A stretch of DNA of 64,000 nt from Thiothrix sp. (GTDB lineage Bacteria > Pseudomonadota > Gammaproteobacteria > Thiotrichales > Thiotrichaceae): positions 1-64,000 of the forward strand of contig SSFA01000003.1 in assembly GCA_008015155.1 (NCBI GenBank), written 5' to 3'. The translations under genes were made by a program, and so were the position numbers. The first letter of the stretch is position 1; each line of letters opens with the position of its first letter. Below the pieces are notes generated by a model. That model was not told the DNA's origin and made no database searches. It saw only the letters and a program-made list of their open reading frames with translations. Positions 27,176 to 35,064 of this stretch are shown here, piece by piece.

Positions 27176-27769
27176 TTATTTATTTTGTAGTTGCCGATCC
27201 TGCCACCTCGACAAACTAATCAAGGCTACTATTGCTCCAAGCAGAGCAAACATCATGTCCGATTGGGTATCCCAAACATAACCTTGTGTGCCTAAAAAGG
27301 CTTCGGCGCTATCACCGGTTGCAGCGGCGACCCACCATTCAATCAGCTCATAAAAAGCACTGAAAGCAAGGCTGATGGATATAGCGAATAAGTTAATCCA
27401 GCCTTTACCATTCACTATTTGCTTGCGCAGCAGAATTTCACGGGTTAAAAGTGCAGGTGTCACTCCTTGAAAGAAATGACCGAGCTTATCGAAATTGTTC
27501 CGCTCCCAACCGAAGATGGGCTTTAGTGCATCAAATAGCGGCACTTCTGCATAGGTATAATGCCCGCCTACCATCAGAATCAGGCAATGCGCGAGAATCA
27601 CCGTGTACAACAATGGTGTAAGTGGAAAGGAAGTGCGTGTCCAGAGCAAAGCGATTGCGCCAAGCAAAGCTGGCACGACTTCGAGAAACCACGTAAACAT
27701 ATCTTTAGGATGCATGCCTGACCAAATCAGCGCCAGCGCATAAATCGCTATCCAGAGGTATTTAATGAT
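27176..27769 (-). CDS. DUF2238 (YjdF-like) membrane protein, possible non-AUG start
   Basis: An integral membrane protein of the DUF2238/YjdF family, about six helices, with the conserved NNFDKLGHFFQG and FYELIEWWV motifs. From the ATG at 27715 it is 179 residues. However, the frame continues 20 codons upstream with a good membrane helix (IKYLWIAIYALALIWSG) that this family normally has, and GGAG lies just before ATC (27769) and ATT (27766) codons. I therefore suspect initiation at one of these rare codons and extend the feature to 27769. Function is unknown. Confidence 0.75.
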   Translation of the reverse strand: MIKYLWIAIYALALIWSGMHPKDMFTWFLEVVPALLGAIALLWTRTSFPLTPLLYTVILAHCLILMVGGHYTYAEVPLFDALKPIFGWERNNFDKLGHFFQGVTPALLTREILLRKQIVNGKGWINLFAISISLAFSAFYELIEWWVAAATGDSAEAFLGTQGYVWDTQSDMMFALLGAIVALISLSRWQDRQLQNK

Positions 27770-27922
27770 CGTTACTCCAAAAGGTTTAGAGTTTTGGATT
27801 CTAACTTAAGCAGAAGGTTTATGATCCAGTAGTTAATCACTATATTAAAAAGATTTGTAAGTAGTAGTTTTCAAAACCTTCTCACTTTATGATCAAAGAT
27901 TTTTCAACTTGTACTTCTCATT

Positions 27923-28882
27923 ATGAGCTTAGATCTACGCAAACGAGTTATTGAACGTCTAAAATCCACGCCAGAAGTGCACTATAAAGCGCGCGACTTG
28001 GCAGTATGGATTTTTGAAAATTATCCTAAAGAATGCGCACAGAAAAGAGCTAATAGTGCTAATCCCTTGCTACAAGAAGACAGTGCTTTGATTCAACAAA
28101 TAGCTGCAGAAATTGGTGCACATCGCCCAGTTTGGCAAAGCAAATACCCTGCCCTCAAAACTACCGAAAGCCGTCCACGGCGCTACTATTGGTCAGAAAA
28201 AAATGATGATCAAGCAGTAGAGCAAGCTGAAACGGAAGGGCTTACCAGCGAATTGAATCAGCTTGCTGCTCCGACGCAGGCAGCATCACCTAAAATCACG
28301 GAGCATGATTTATACTCTTTGCTTAAAGCCTATTTAGTCGACGCCTTAACTGTTTATTCGCTACGCATTAACGAAAAACGCTCATCCAATAAATCTGGCG
28401 CTGGCGCGAATAAATGGCTGCATCCTGACTTAGTGGGTATTGAGGATTTAACGCAAAGTTGGTCAAAACAGCTTAAAGAATTAGTGGGAGCAGCGCAGGA
28501 TCAACGTGCGCGACTTTGGTCATTTGAAGTCAAATTATTGTTAAACCGCTCCAATATTCGTGAATCTTACTTTCAAACAGTCTCAAATTCTTCATGGGCT
28601 AATTTTGGCTATTTGGTAGCGGCCACGATCGAAGGTGATGACACGCTAAAAGAGCTCAATGTTTTGGCTGCAGCGCATGGCATTGGTTTAATACAATTGG
28701 ATGTTGAAACACCTACTGAAAGCCAAATTTTAATTCCTGCTCGCGAACGCAACGAACTAGATTGGGGTACAGCCAATCGCTTAGCGGAAGAAAATCCAGA
28801 CTTTATTGACTTTCTTGAGCGTGTCACACGCTTCCATCAAACTGGAAAAATGATAACGATCGAGTGGAAACAAAAAAGCTAA
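27923..28882 (+). CDS. HrgA/COG2958-like protein with predicted PD-(D/E)XK nuclease domain
   Basis: A 319-residue soluble protein. Residues 1-90 resemble a winged-helix unit (MSLDLRKRVIERLKST... RPRRYYW). The C-terminal half has HPDLVGIEDL (167-176) followed by WSFEVKLLLN (199-208), giving a PD...ExK pattern (D169, E202, K204) of restriction-type nucleases, then a helix with QTVSNSSWANFGYLVAA. The layout resembles HrgA-type proteins that stand in for restriction genes in Helicobacter. No methyltransferase is adjacent. The nuclease call rests on motif reading alone. Confidence 0.6.
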   Translation: MSLDLRKRVIERLKSTPEVHYKARDLAVWIFENYPKECAQKRANSANPLLQEDSALIQQIAAEIGAHRPVWQSKYPALKTTESRPRRYYWSEKNDDQAVEQAETEGLTSELNQLAAPTQAASPKITEHDLYSLLKAYLVDALTVYSLRINEKRSSNKSGAGANKWLHPDLVGIEDLTQSWSKQLKELVGAAQDQRARLWSFEVKLLLNRSNIRESYFQTVSNSSWANFGYLVAATIEGDDTLKELNVLAAAHGIGLIQLDVETPTESQILIPARERNELDWGTANRLAEENPDFIDFLERVTRFHQTGKMITIEWKQKS

Positions 28883-28910
28883 ATACTATGGCAGTGGCGT
28901 ATATATTTAA

Positions 28911-29399
28911 CTAGCCCACCTTAGTCATTGAACGTGCCAAAATAACCTTGGCATCGCCTGCTCCATAGAAATCTGGAATGCGCCCACACTCGCTATATCC
29001 ACTCTTAGCATAGAATCGCCGTGCGCGCGCTAACGGCTGTTGGTCGCTAGTTTCAATAACAATAACTCGACCGCCTAATTGGGTAATGGTCTGTTCGATA
29101 TGGGAAAGCAGCGCTTGTGCAACCCCCTGCCCATGATGCTCTGGCGCAACGCCAAGCCACCAGATATTCCAAACATCTTCCGCATAAGCATCTGGTGCAA
29201 AATATGACCAGCCCAACGCCTCACCTGCTGGTGCACGACACACAACCGATTGATGAGTCTCAGGCAGTGAACCATCAGCTAATCCATCGAGTGTACCACC
29301 TAGTAGAGCCTCAGCCTCATCTGGCGTAAAAAGTCTCGTTTTCAGGGCAATATCCAATAAAGCGCTTCGCTCACCCGTCTGTGCAGAATGTACGACCAT
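28911..29399 (-). CDS. GNAT family N-acetyltransferase
   Basis: A 162-residue acetyltransferase-fold protein. Acetyl-CoA motif A is seen in WLGVAPEHHGQGVAQALLSH (about 82-101) with the Q/G-x-x-G-x-G/A loop HGQGVA; the C-terminal motif B includes ARRFYAKSGYSECGR. It probably acetylates a small molecule or protein amine; no substrate can be named. It converges on the HrgA-like gene, with 28 bases between stops, and is divergent from the TIR gene across a 284-base A+T-rich gap in which I see no further gene. Confidence 0.88.
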   Translation of the reverse strand: MVVHSAQTGERSALLDIALKTRLFTPDEAEALLGGTLDGLADGSLPETHQSVVCRAPAGEALGWSYFAPDAYAEDVWNIWWLGVAPEHHGQGVAQALLSHIEQTITQLGGRVIVIETSDQQPLARARRFYAKSGYSECGRIPDFYGAGDAKVILARSMTKVG

Positions 29400-29683
29400 T
29401 AAATCACCTCAGCGAATGATGCAAATTAGTTATCTAAATTAGGACGTGGTACCCAAGGTAATATCAACTAAACTGAGGTTAGAAACAATTAAATCTAGCT
29501 CAAGCGCTAACATGTCACAATTGAAACAAAATTAATCATAAATAATAGCATGAATAGTTAACAAAAAACTTTACTTATGCTATAAGAATTTATTCACTCA
29601 TTAATCTTCATCAAATTACATCTATGTTCATTATTTATATAAGATAATCTTTCTTTATAAATGGTCTATACATTATATTTTGG

Positions 29684-30829
29684 ATGACTGTTATGAATAT
29701 TTTTATTTCCTATCCACGTGAGAAAAAAGATAAGGCTATAATTATAGCTTCTGAATTAAGCGGTGTAGGAGATACTATCTTTATAGATGAGAACTCCATT
29801 GAATACAGTGATGAGTGGAAGGTTAAAGTAAAGGAGGGTCTAAAAAAAAGCAACATATTTATCATACTATACAACTTGGATGAAAAATCCTCTCAAGATC
29901 CTTCTAGATTTATTTACACAGAAATAAAGCTTATAGAGAAAGAAATAATAAGAAAACCGAAAAAAAAAGCCATAATAGTTATATTCCCGCCAGCCAAAGC
30001 AAATACAGTACCTCCCTTCTTTAAAAAGTTTAATATGATTAATTATAATGAAGGTGATGTGGCTGACTATGACTGGACAAGCAAAGTAGCTGAGTCAGTT
30101 GAAAAGATTAAAAAGAATAACAAGCTATTTAAATGGCTGAAGGTAATAGCCCCCATTTTTCTTATACTCAGTGGCATTGCTTATTTATACAACTCAGGGA
30201 AAATTTTTAATCCATTTACAGGATCGACTCCAATAACACCAATTACAAGTACAACCTTGCCTTCAAAACCAAAGTCCTGCTCAGATGCTGCCTCTGTTGG
30301 TAACCGTACATATGCTATGTCAAGCCCCTATATTTATATAGAGACTGAAGAATCTGCAGGAGTTAAATTCTTTAGTATCTCTAAAGAAGGTACATGGAGT
30401 GAGGTTCAGTGCGTTTTAAGAGAAAATAAATACTACCTAGAGGGACAGGAGCAAACTACTCATATGGTCTTTTATACTGAAAACAACAAAGAACTAACAT
30501 ACTTTGGAACCTCAACAAATAATACAGAATCATCAATTTCATTTAACGCACAAGGCATCGCTAGTCTCAGAACATTTACAAAGCCGAAGGACTATACTGT
30601 TAAAACAACTTGTGAAAATACTATTTGCCAGAAAGACATCCTAAAAAAACAAGAATTAGAAAAAAAATACTCTCGTCTTGTTGAAGAAAAACATAAAGCT
30701 GGCATTAATGACTATTGCAAAGCATCAATACTTTATGGCAAGGATTTTGATAAGAGTGAAAATTCCATTTATGTTGTATCAATTTGCAAAAATTATACAA
30801 GAGTGATGAGAGGTTCATTTTCAGAATAG
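29684..30829 (+). CDS. TIR-domain protein with transmembrane segment and extracytoplasmic domain
   Basis: A 381-residue protein of unusual plan. Residues 4-140 look like a TIR domain: NIFISYPREKKDKA (beta-A/box 1), IFIDENSIEYSDEW (box 2), SNIFIILYN, and RFIYTEIKLIEKE with E80 at the place of the catalytic NADase glutamate. A hydrophobic helix (about 151-169) follows, then a proline/threonine linker and about 190 residues of unrecognised sequence with five cysteines, probably outside the cytoplasm. The gene is visibly A+T-rich (long A and T runs), unlike its neighbours, suggesting transfer. The second ATG (29693) gives a start right at the TIR domain. It converges on ureC. Confidence 0.65.
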   Translation: MTVMNIFISYPREKKDKAIIIASELSGVGDTIFIDENSIEYSDEWKVKVKEGLKKSNIFIILYNLDEKSSQDPSRFIYTEIKLIEKEIIRKPKKKAIIVIFPPAKANTVPPFFKKFNMINYNEGDVADYDWTSKVAESVEKIKKNNKLFKWLKVIAPIFLILSGIAYLYNSGKIFNPFTGSTPITPITSTTLPSKPKSCSDAASVGNRTYAMSSPYIYIETEESAGVKFFSISKEGTWSEVQCVLRENKYYLEGQEQTTHMVFYTENNKELTYFGTSTNNTESSISFNAQGIASLRTFTKPKDYTVKTTCENTICQKDILKKQELEKKYSRLVEEKHKAGINDYCKASILYGKDFDKSENSIYVVSICKNYTRVMRGSFSE

Positions 30830-30871
30830 CCATATAATAAGCTAATGCTGGGCACAGATAATAAGTGATAC

Positions 30872-32605
30872 CTAAAACAAAAAATACCGCTGCGCCAACG
30901 GCAATTCCTTTGCAGGCTCACACACCAACAACTCTCCATCTGCCCTGACCTGATAAGTCTGTGAATCCACTTCAATCACTGGCTGGTAATCATTGTGAAT
31001 CATGCTGGCTTTGCTAATGGTGCGGCAGTTTTTCACCACACCAATTAAACTTTGCAATCCCAATTGCTGATGTACGCCTGCTGCATAAGCCGCTTGGGAG
31101 AGGAAGGTCATGGTGGTAGCGTGGCAAGCTTTACCTAAACCGCCAAACATTTTGCGGTAGTGTACGGGTTGCGGGGTCGGAATCGAGGCATTCGGGTCGC
31201 CCATTGGTGCGGCGATAATCATCCCGCCTTTAATAATCAAGCTCGGTTTTGCGCCAAAAAAAGCCGGTTTCCAGAGTACTAAATCGGCAAGTTTACCGAC
31301 TTCCACCGAGCCGACTTCGTGTGCCACACCATGCGTAATCGCAGGATTTATAGTGTATTTCGCGACATAACGTTTAGCGCGGAAATTATCATTATTCGTC
31401 CCTCGCCCTGATAAGGGAGAGGGGTTGGGGTGAGGGTTTTCCAACTGCCCGCGTTGTACTTTCATTTTATGCGCAGTTTGCCAGGTGCGGGTAATCACTT
31501 CCCCGACCCGTCCCATGGCTTGCGAATCGGAGGAAATCATCGAAAATGCGCCGAGGTCATGCAGAATATCTTCGGCAGCAATGGTTTCGCGGCGAATGCG
31601 GCTTTCGGCAAAGGCAACGTCTTCGGCAATCGACGGCGACAAATGATGGCAAACCATCAACATATCGAGGTGTTCGTCAACGGTATTAATCGTGTAAGGG
31701 CGAGTTGGATTGGTGGAGGATGGTAGAATATTCGCCTGCCCTGCCGCTTTAATAATATCGGGGGCATGTCCGCCACCCGCGCCTTCAGTGTGATAGGTGT
31801 GGATGACGCGCCCTTTCATCGCGGCGAGGGTATCTTCCACAAAGCCCGATTCATTCAAGGTATCGGTATGAATCGCAACTTGCACATCCAGCTCATCCGC
31901 GACCGTCAGGCAATTATCAATCGTGGCGGGCGTGGTACCCCAGTCTTCATGCAGCTTTAAACCAATCGCTCCGGCTGCGACTTGCTCACGTAGCGGCTCA
32001 GGCAAACTCACATTACCCTTGCCCAAAAAGCCTAAATTCATCGGTAAGCTATCCGCCGCTTCCAGCATACGATGCATATTCCAGATGCCTGGCGTGCAGG
32101 TCGTAGCATTCGTGCCGGTTGCAGGCCCCGTTCCACCCCCAATCATGGTGGTAACACCCGACATTAGCGCGTCTTCGACTTGTTGCGGGCAGATAAAGTG
32201 AATATGCGAATCAATCCCGCCAGCTGTAAGAATATGCCCCTCACCCGCAATCGCTTCCGTACCAGCACCTACTAAAATATTCACACCTGCTTGGGTATCA
32301 GGGTTGCCCGCTTTACCAATCCCCACAATCCGCCCATGCTTGATGCCAATATCCGCTTTGACAATCCCCCAATGATCCAGAATTAGCGCATTGGTAATCA
32401 CCACATCAACCACGTCCGCATCATTGCGCTGGCATTGCCCCATGCCATCACGGATGACTTTACCACCGCCGAATTTGACCTCATCGCCATAAACAGTGTG
32501 GTCGTGTTCGACTTGAATAATCAGTTCAGTATCGCCTAAGCGCACACGGTCGCCGGTGGTCGGGCCATACATTTCCGCATAAGCTTGTCTGCTAATTCGT
32601 GCCAT
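30872..32605 (-). CDS. ureC: Urease alpha subunit with in-frame repeat insertion
   Basis: The catalytic subunit hydrolysing urea to ammonia and carbamate. Metal-binding HIH is in [12 protein letters not shown], the carbamylated lysine in [10 protein letters not shown], and the mobile-flap segment is MVCHHLSP. The length is 577, some 10 residues above the usual 567. The extra residues, about 391-402 ([13 protein letters not shown]), are encoded by a palindromic repeat at 31400-31436. They sit between KMKVQRG and [22 protein letters not shown], an exposed stretch, so the enzyme may tolerate them. It overlaps ureB by one base. All active-site residues I can recognise are present. Confidence 0.95.
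   Translation of the reverse strand: MARISRQAYAEMYGPTTGDRVRLGDTELIIQVEHDHTVYGDEVKFGGGKVIRDGMGQCQRNDADVVDVVITNALILDHWGIVKADIGIKHGRIVGIGKAGNPDTQAGVNILVGAGTEAIAGEGHILTAGGIDSHIHFICPQQVEDALMSGVTTMIGGGTGPATGTNATTCTPGIWNMHRMLEAADSLPMNLGFLGKGNVSLPEPLREQVAAGAIGLKLHEDWGTTPATIDNCLTVADELDVQVAIHTDTLNESGFVEDTLAAMKGRVIHTYHTEGAGGGHAPDIIKAAGQANILPSSTNPTRPYTINTVDEHLDMLMVCHHLSPSIAEDVAFAESRIRRETIAAEDILHDLGAFSMISSDSQAMGRVGEVITRTWQTAHKMKVQRGQLENPHPNPSPLSGRGTNNDNFRAKRYVAKYTINPAITHGVAHEVGSVEVGKLADLVLWKPAFFGAKPSLIIKGGMIIAAPMGDPNASIPTPQPVHYRKMFGGLGKACHATTMTFLSQAAYAAGVHQQLGLQSLIGVVKNCRTISKASMIHNDYQPVIEVDSQTYQVRADGELLVCEPAKELPLAQRYFLF
31400..31436. repeat. Palindromic dispersed-type repeat inside ureC
   Basis: G/C-rich element with outer arms CCCTC/GAGGG and an inner CCCT/AGGG hairpin. 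Read on the coding strand it gives [12 protein letters not shown], a peptide commonly produced by REP-like short repeats in many bacterial genomes. It keeps the ureC frame open. No second full copy was found in this window. Confidence 0.65.
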
Positions 32606-32910
32606 TACAGCGCCCCCATAATTTTGCCCTGAAACCCATACACTTCGCGCTTACCCGCTAGCTCTACTAGCTCCACCTCGCGCGTTTGCCCCGGCTCAAA
32701 ACGTACCGCGGTTCCCGCTGGAATGTTTAAGCGAAAACCACGTGCTTTATCCCGCTCAAACTGCAAAGCATGATTGGTTTCAAAGAAATGGTAATGCGAG
32801 CCCACCTGAATCGGGCGATCGCCGGTATTGGCAACGGTTAAAGTGACCGTGGCACGACCTGCATTCAATTCAATCTCGCCTTCAGCGGCAAATAATTGGC
32901 CGGGAATCAT
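32605..32910 (-). CDS. ureB: Urease beta subunit
   Basis: A structural subunit of about 101 residues that packs on the alpha subunit and closes the active-site flap. It begins [19 protein letters not shown], the classical UreB start, and contains [11 protein letters not shown] and [17 protein letters not shown]. The ATG at 32910 is supported by GAGGAG 7 bases upstream; a GTG at 32925 would overlap ureA and lacks this support. It lies between ureA and ureC in the leftward ureDABC set, with separate beta and gamma subunits as in most proteobacteria. Confidence 0.96.
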   Translation of the reverse strand: MIPGQLFAAEGEIELNAGRATVTLTVANTGDRPIQVGSHYHFFETNHALQFERDKARGFRLNIPAGTAVRFEPGQTREVELVELAGKREVYGFQGKIMGAL

Positions 32911-32921
32911 GATATTACTCC

Positions 32922-33224
32922 TCACACAATCGGGTCATGCACGGTCACTAGCTTCGTACCATCCGGAAACGTTACCTCAATCTGCACCTCGTGAATCATT
33001 TCTGGAATGCCTTCCATCACATCCTCACGGGTCAATAAAGTACGCCCATAATCCATCATTTCCGCGACCGATTTACCATCGCGCGCTCCCTCCATAATCG
33101 CGCAACTAATATACGCAATCGCTTCGGGATAGTTGAGTTTGACGCCACGCGCCTTGCGCCGTTCTGCGACTAAACCAGCCGTAAATAGTAATAACTTATC
33201 TTTCTCGCGTGGGGTGAGTTCCAT
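32922..33224 (-). CDS. ureA: Urease gamma subunit
   Basis: The 100-residue smallest urease structural subunit. It starts [27 protein letters not shown] (first residues [20 protein letters not shown]) and has [21 protein letters not shown] and [20 protein letters not shown], all conserved in UreA. It is complete and of the usual length. AGGAGG lies 11 bases before the ATG. It is followed by ureB 11 bases downstream of its stop and preceded by ureD with a 15-base gap. Confidence 0.97.
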   Translation of the reverse strand: MELTPREKDKLLLFTAGLVAERRKARGVKLNYPEAIAYISCAIMEGARDGKSVAEMMDYGRTLLTREDVMEGIPEMIHEVQIEVTFPDGTKLVTVHDPIV

Positions 33225-33239
33225 GAATAATGTTTCCTC

Positions 33240-34070
33240 CTAAGTCGCCCAGATGCGGGGCAGGACAGCATCGCGTCCAGTAATTAACGGGCGAATGACT
33301 TGCCAAATAGTACGAAATAGACGCTGCGCCTGTGCAGTGCTAGTGCCCAAATAGCGTACCACTAATACGCCATTCATGAGCGTAACACCGGCTGCTCCTT
33401 GCGCTAAGTCCTCACAATAAGGGCGTACTAAATCCAATAAAGCTGGCTCTGCGGGTGTGGCTAAAAAGTTTGCTAGCACGGGCTGACCACGCAAACCAGC
33501 AGCTAAATACAAATCCTGTTCGCCATTCACCACTAAACGATCTAATAACAGTGGCTTGCCTTCACGATACAGCGCTGTTTTAAATAAGACTTTACCTTGG
33601 GTAAATGCTTCGCCAATCACTGGCCGCCCCAAGCAATAAACCTCCCAACCCAAATAGTGTGCACTGCTGCTTAAGTGGATGCTGCTAGTTAAGGAGGCTT
33701 GGGCACTGGGGAAAAAAATGGTTTCTTGCGGCAGCCACTCCAAACAACCATCGGTAACCTGAAATTGTTGATGTTGTGCAGCTTGTAAACCGGCAGAACG
33801 ATAAAACTTAGTTGCGCCTGGGGTGGTTAATAAGGCATGTGCCTGAGCTTGCACGGTAAAATGAAGCTGTAATTGATCGCCCCCCACAACGCCACCGGGT
33901 GGATGCAACACATAAGCGTGACAGACTTCACCCTCTGGATAAAACGGACGCTGCACTGCTAACGGGCCACGTTGCTGACGTGCTGCCAATACTGTTTTAT
34001 TAGGGCGAGCGGCGAATTCTAGGTTTAATTCGGCTTGCCAGCCAGCTTGTACACCCTCTGCCACTGACAT
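33240..34070 (-). CDS. ureD: Urease accessory protein UreD
   Basis: A 276-residue scaffold that binds apo-urease and, with UreF and UreG, forms the complex through which nickel reaches the active site. Family features are the HPPGGVVGGDQLQL segment, TTPGATKFYRS, and LEWLPQETIFFP. Length is typical. It precedes ureA in a ureD-ureA-ureB-ureC unit that lacks E, F and G; those lie about 8 kb away. Its ATG follows the stop of the 69-residue membrane gene by 3 bases, indicating coupling. Confidence 0.95.
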   Translation of the reverse strand: MSVAEGVQAGWQAELNLEFAARPNKTVLAARQQRGPLAVQRPFYPEGEVCHAYVLHPPGGVVGGDQLQLHFTVQAQAHALLTTPGATKFYRSAGLQAAQHQQFQVTDGCLEWLPQETIFFPSAQASLTSSIHLSSSAHYLGWEVYCLGRPVIGEAFTQGKVLFKTALYREGKPLLLDRLVVNGEQDLYLAAGLRGQPVLANFLATPAEPALLDLVRPYCEDLAQGAAGVTLMNGVLVVRYLGTSTAQAQRLFRTIWQVIRPLITGRDAVLPRIWAT

Positions 34071-34073
34071 CTA

Positions 34074-34283
34074 TTAAGGCTTGCGCTTAACATTAATGCG
34101 TTTGCTAGCTAAAAGCTTACTGACCAGCAGGTATAAAACACCCACTAAAACCACAGAAATACCAGTATGCATTAGCGCATGGAAGCCTTCATTTGTCGTG
34201 GCAGGATGCGGCAACACACTCGTATGAGCTGAGGCACTAGTGCTTAAAAACAAACTTATCAACAAGAAAAAAACCGTTCGCAT
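34074..34283 (-). CDS. Small secreted/membrane protein at the head of ureDABC
   Basis: A 69-residue protein with an N-terminal signal-like helix (MRTVFFLLISLFLSTSASAH), then a short histidine-containing extracytoplasmic stretch, then a second hydrophobic helix (about 42-59) and a basic tail (SKRINVKRKP). I do not recognise a family. Its stop is 3 bases before ureD, so it belongs to the urease operon; histidines near the membrane allow a guess at metal handling, but nothing proves it. Its probable ribosome site is part of a small hairpin just upstream. Confidence 0.6.
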   Translation of the reverse strand: MRTVFFLLISLFLSTSASAHTSVLPHPATTNEGFHALMHTGISVVLVGVLYLLVSKLLASKRINVKRKP

Positions 34284-34291
34284 GAGATCTG

Positions 34292-34311
34292 TCCTAAGTA
34301 TCAGCTTAGGA
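34292..34311 (-). promoter_or_regulatory. Hairpin covering the ribosome site of the small urease-operon gene
   Basis: Stem TCCTAAG/CTTAGGA with a 6-base loop. On the minus strand its 3' arm contains AGGA, which lies 8 bases before the ATG at 34283. Pairing would hide the ribosome site. The rest of the 374-base gap to 34657 holds the promoter and stem-loop of the rightward gene and no other feature I can support. Confidence 0.4.
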
Positions 34312-34519
34312 TAGAAGCGGCAACTTCCATGCCAAACCTTCGCAAACTTTTAATTCAGTCACTTTCAAGTCTTCAAGCTGGTTTATAGAAATACAAAACT
34401 AATTTTTAGCTGAGTAATGCACCAAAATCTAACCTAGGCGGCAAATTTTGCTTCTTTATAGTGCCTACAGTTTAGTGGCAGTTTATAGTAGGTTTTTTTA
34501 CTGTGCATCTGCTCAAACC

Positions 34520-34548
34520 TTGACAAGTAACCAAGCCCCCACTATAGA
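34520..34548 (+). promoter_or_regulatory. Strong sigma-70 promoter
   Basis: A consensus TTGACA (34520-34525), a 17-base spacer and TATAGA (34543-34548). Transcription would start near 34555 and read into the small secreted protein gene at 34658. This is one of the two best promoters visible in the window. Confidence 0.75.
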
Positions 34549-34555
34549 GCTGGTA

Positions 34556-34597
34556 AGTGTTTTTTTCTTAAGATTCACTTAAGATAAGAAAAACACT
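34556..34597 (+). promoter_or_regulatory. 5'-terminal mRNA stem-loop
   Basis: AGTGTTTTT and CTTA pair with TAAG and AAAAACACT, giving 13 pairs with a 2-base bulge and a 14-base loop. It begins almost exactly at the predicted transcription start and so would cap the transcript's 5' end. Confidence 0.55.
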
Positions 34598-34657
34598 GAT
34601 TCATGCTCTTCGAGCAGCGCATACCCCACTTAATCCGTTAACAAAGGAAGTATTCAT

Positions 34658-34951
34658 ATGAAAATCCGTCAAATGGTTTTGGCTCTGTCAGTATCTGTGC
34701 TCGCCTTCTCTTCTAGTGCATTTGCTGAAGGTACTTTTTATGTAGGTGCTAACGGTGGTCCTTTATACGGTACCTATGGTTGCGTCATGGCTGCGAATGA
34801 GACCCCTTATAGCGAGTGCGGTGCTAAAACTGAGCCAGCTAAACCAGAGCCAGCACCAGCTCCTGTGGTTAAGGTCATCACTGACTGCGCTCAATGTGCT
34901 GCTCAAAAGCAACCACGTGCTGCTGGCAAACCTGCTACCAAGAAAAAATAA
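34658..34951 (+). CDS. Small secreted proline/cysteine-containing protein, unknown function
   Basis: A 97-residue protein with a clear signal peptide (cleaved after SSSAFA, about residue 23). The mature part has a glycine/tyrosine-rich start (GTFYVGANGGPLYGTYG), four cysteines, a lysine-proline repeat (EPAKPEPAPAPVVK) and a very basic tail ending KPATKKK. No family is recognised. The opening resembles outer-membrane barrel N-termini, so it may be a shortened barrel relative, but the rest does not fit. A strong promoter, a 5' hairpin and AAAGGAAG before the ATG suggest high expression. Confidence 0.65.
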   Translation: MKIRQMVLALSVSVLAFSSSAFAEGTFYVGANGGPLYGTYGCVMAANETPYSECGAKTEPAKPEPAPAPVVKVITDCAQCAAQKQPRAAGKPATKKK

Positions 34952-34981
34952 GCTGAGCGTGTAATTACTTTTAGACCCTGC

Positions 34982-35007
34982 ACGGAAAGTCGTCTGCGGC
35001 TTTCCGT
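34982..35007 (+). terminator. Hairpin after the small secreted protein gene
   Basis: Stem ACGGAAAG/CTTTCCGT with a 10-base loop, 31 bases after the stop codon. No T-run follows, so it may be a Rho-dependent or protective 3' hairpin. Confidence 0.45.
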
Positions 35008-35064
35008 CAGCTAGCTCTAAGCTATTCAGCTCGCTAAACTAAGTCATTGCTTAGGAGAGTGAGT

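Noticed and set aside
29400..29683. Possible small gene or RNA in the gap before the TIR gene
   Set aside because: Only A+T-rich DNA with several TATA-like stretches; no stable hairpin, ribosome site or convincing frame.
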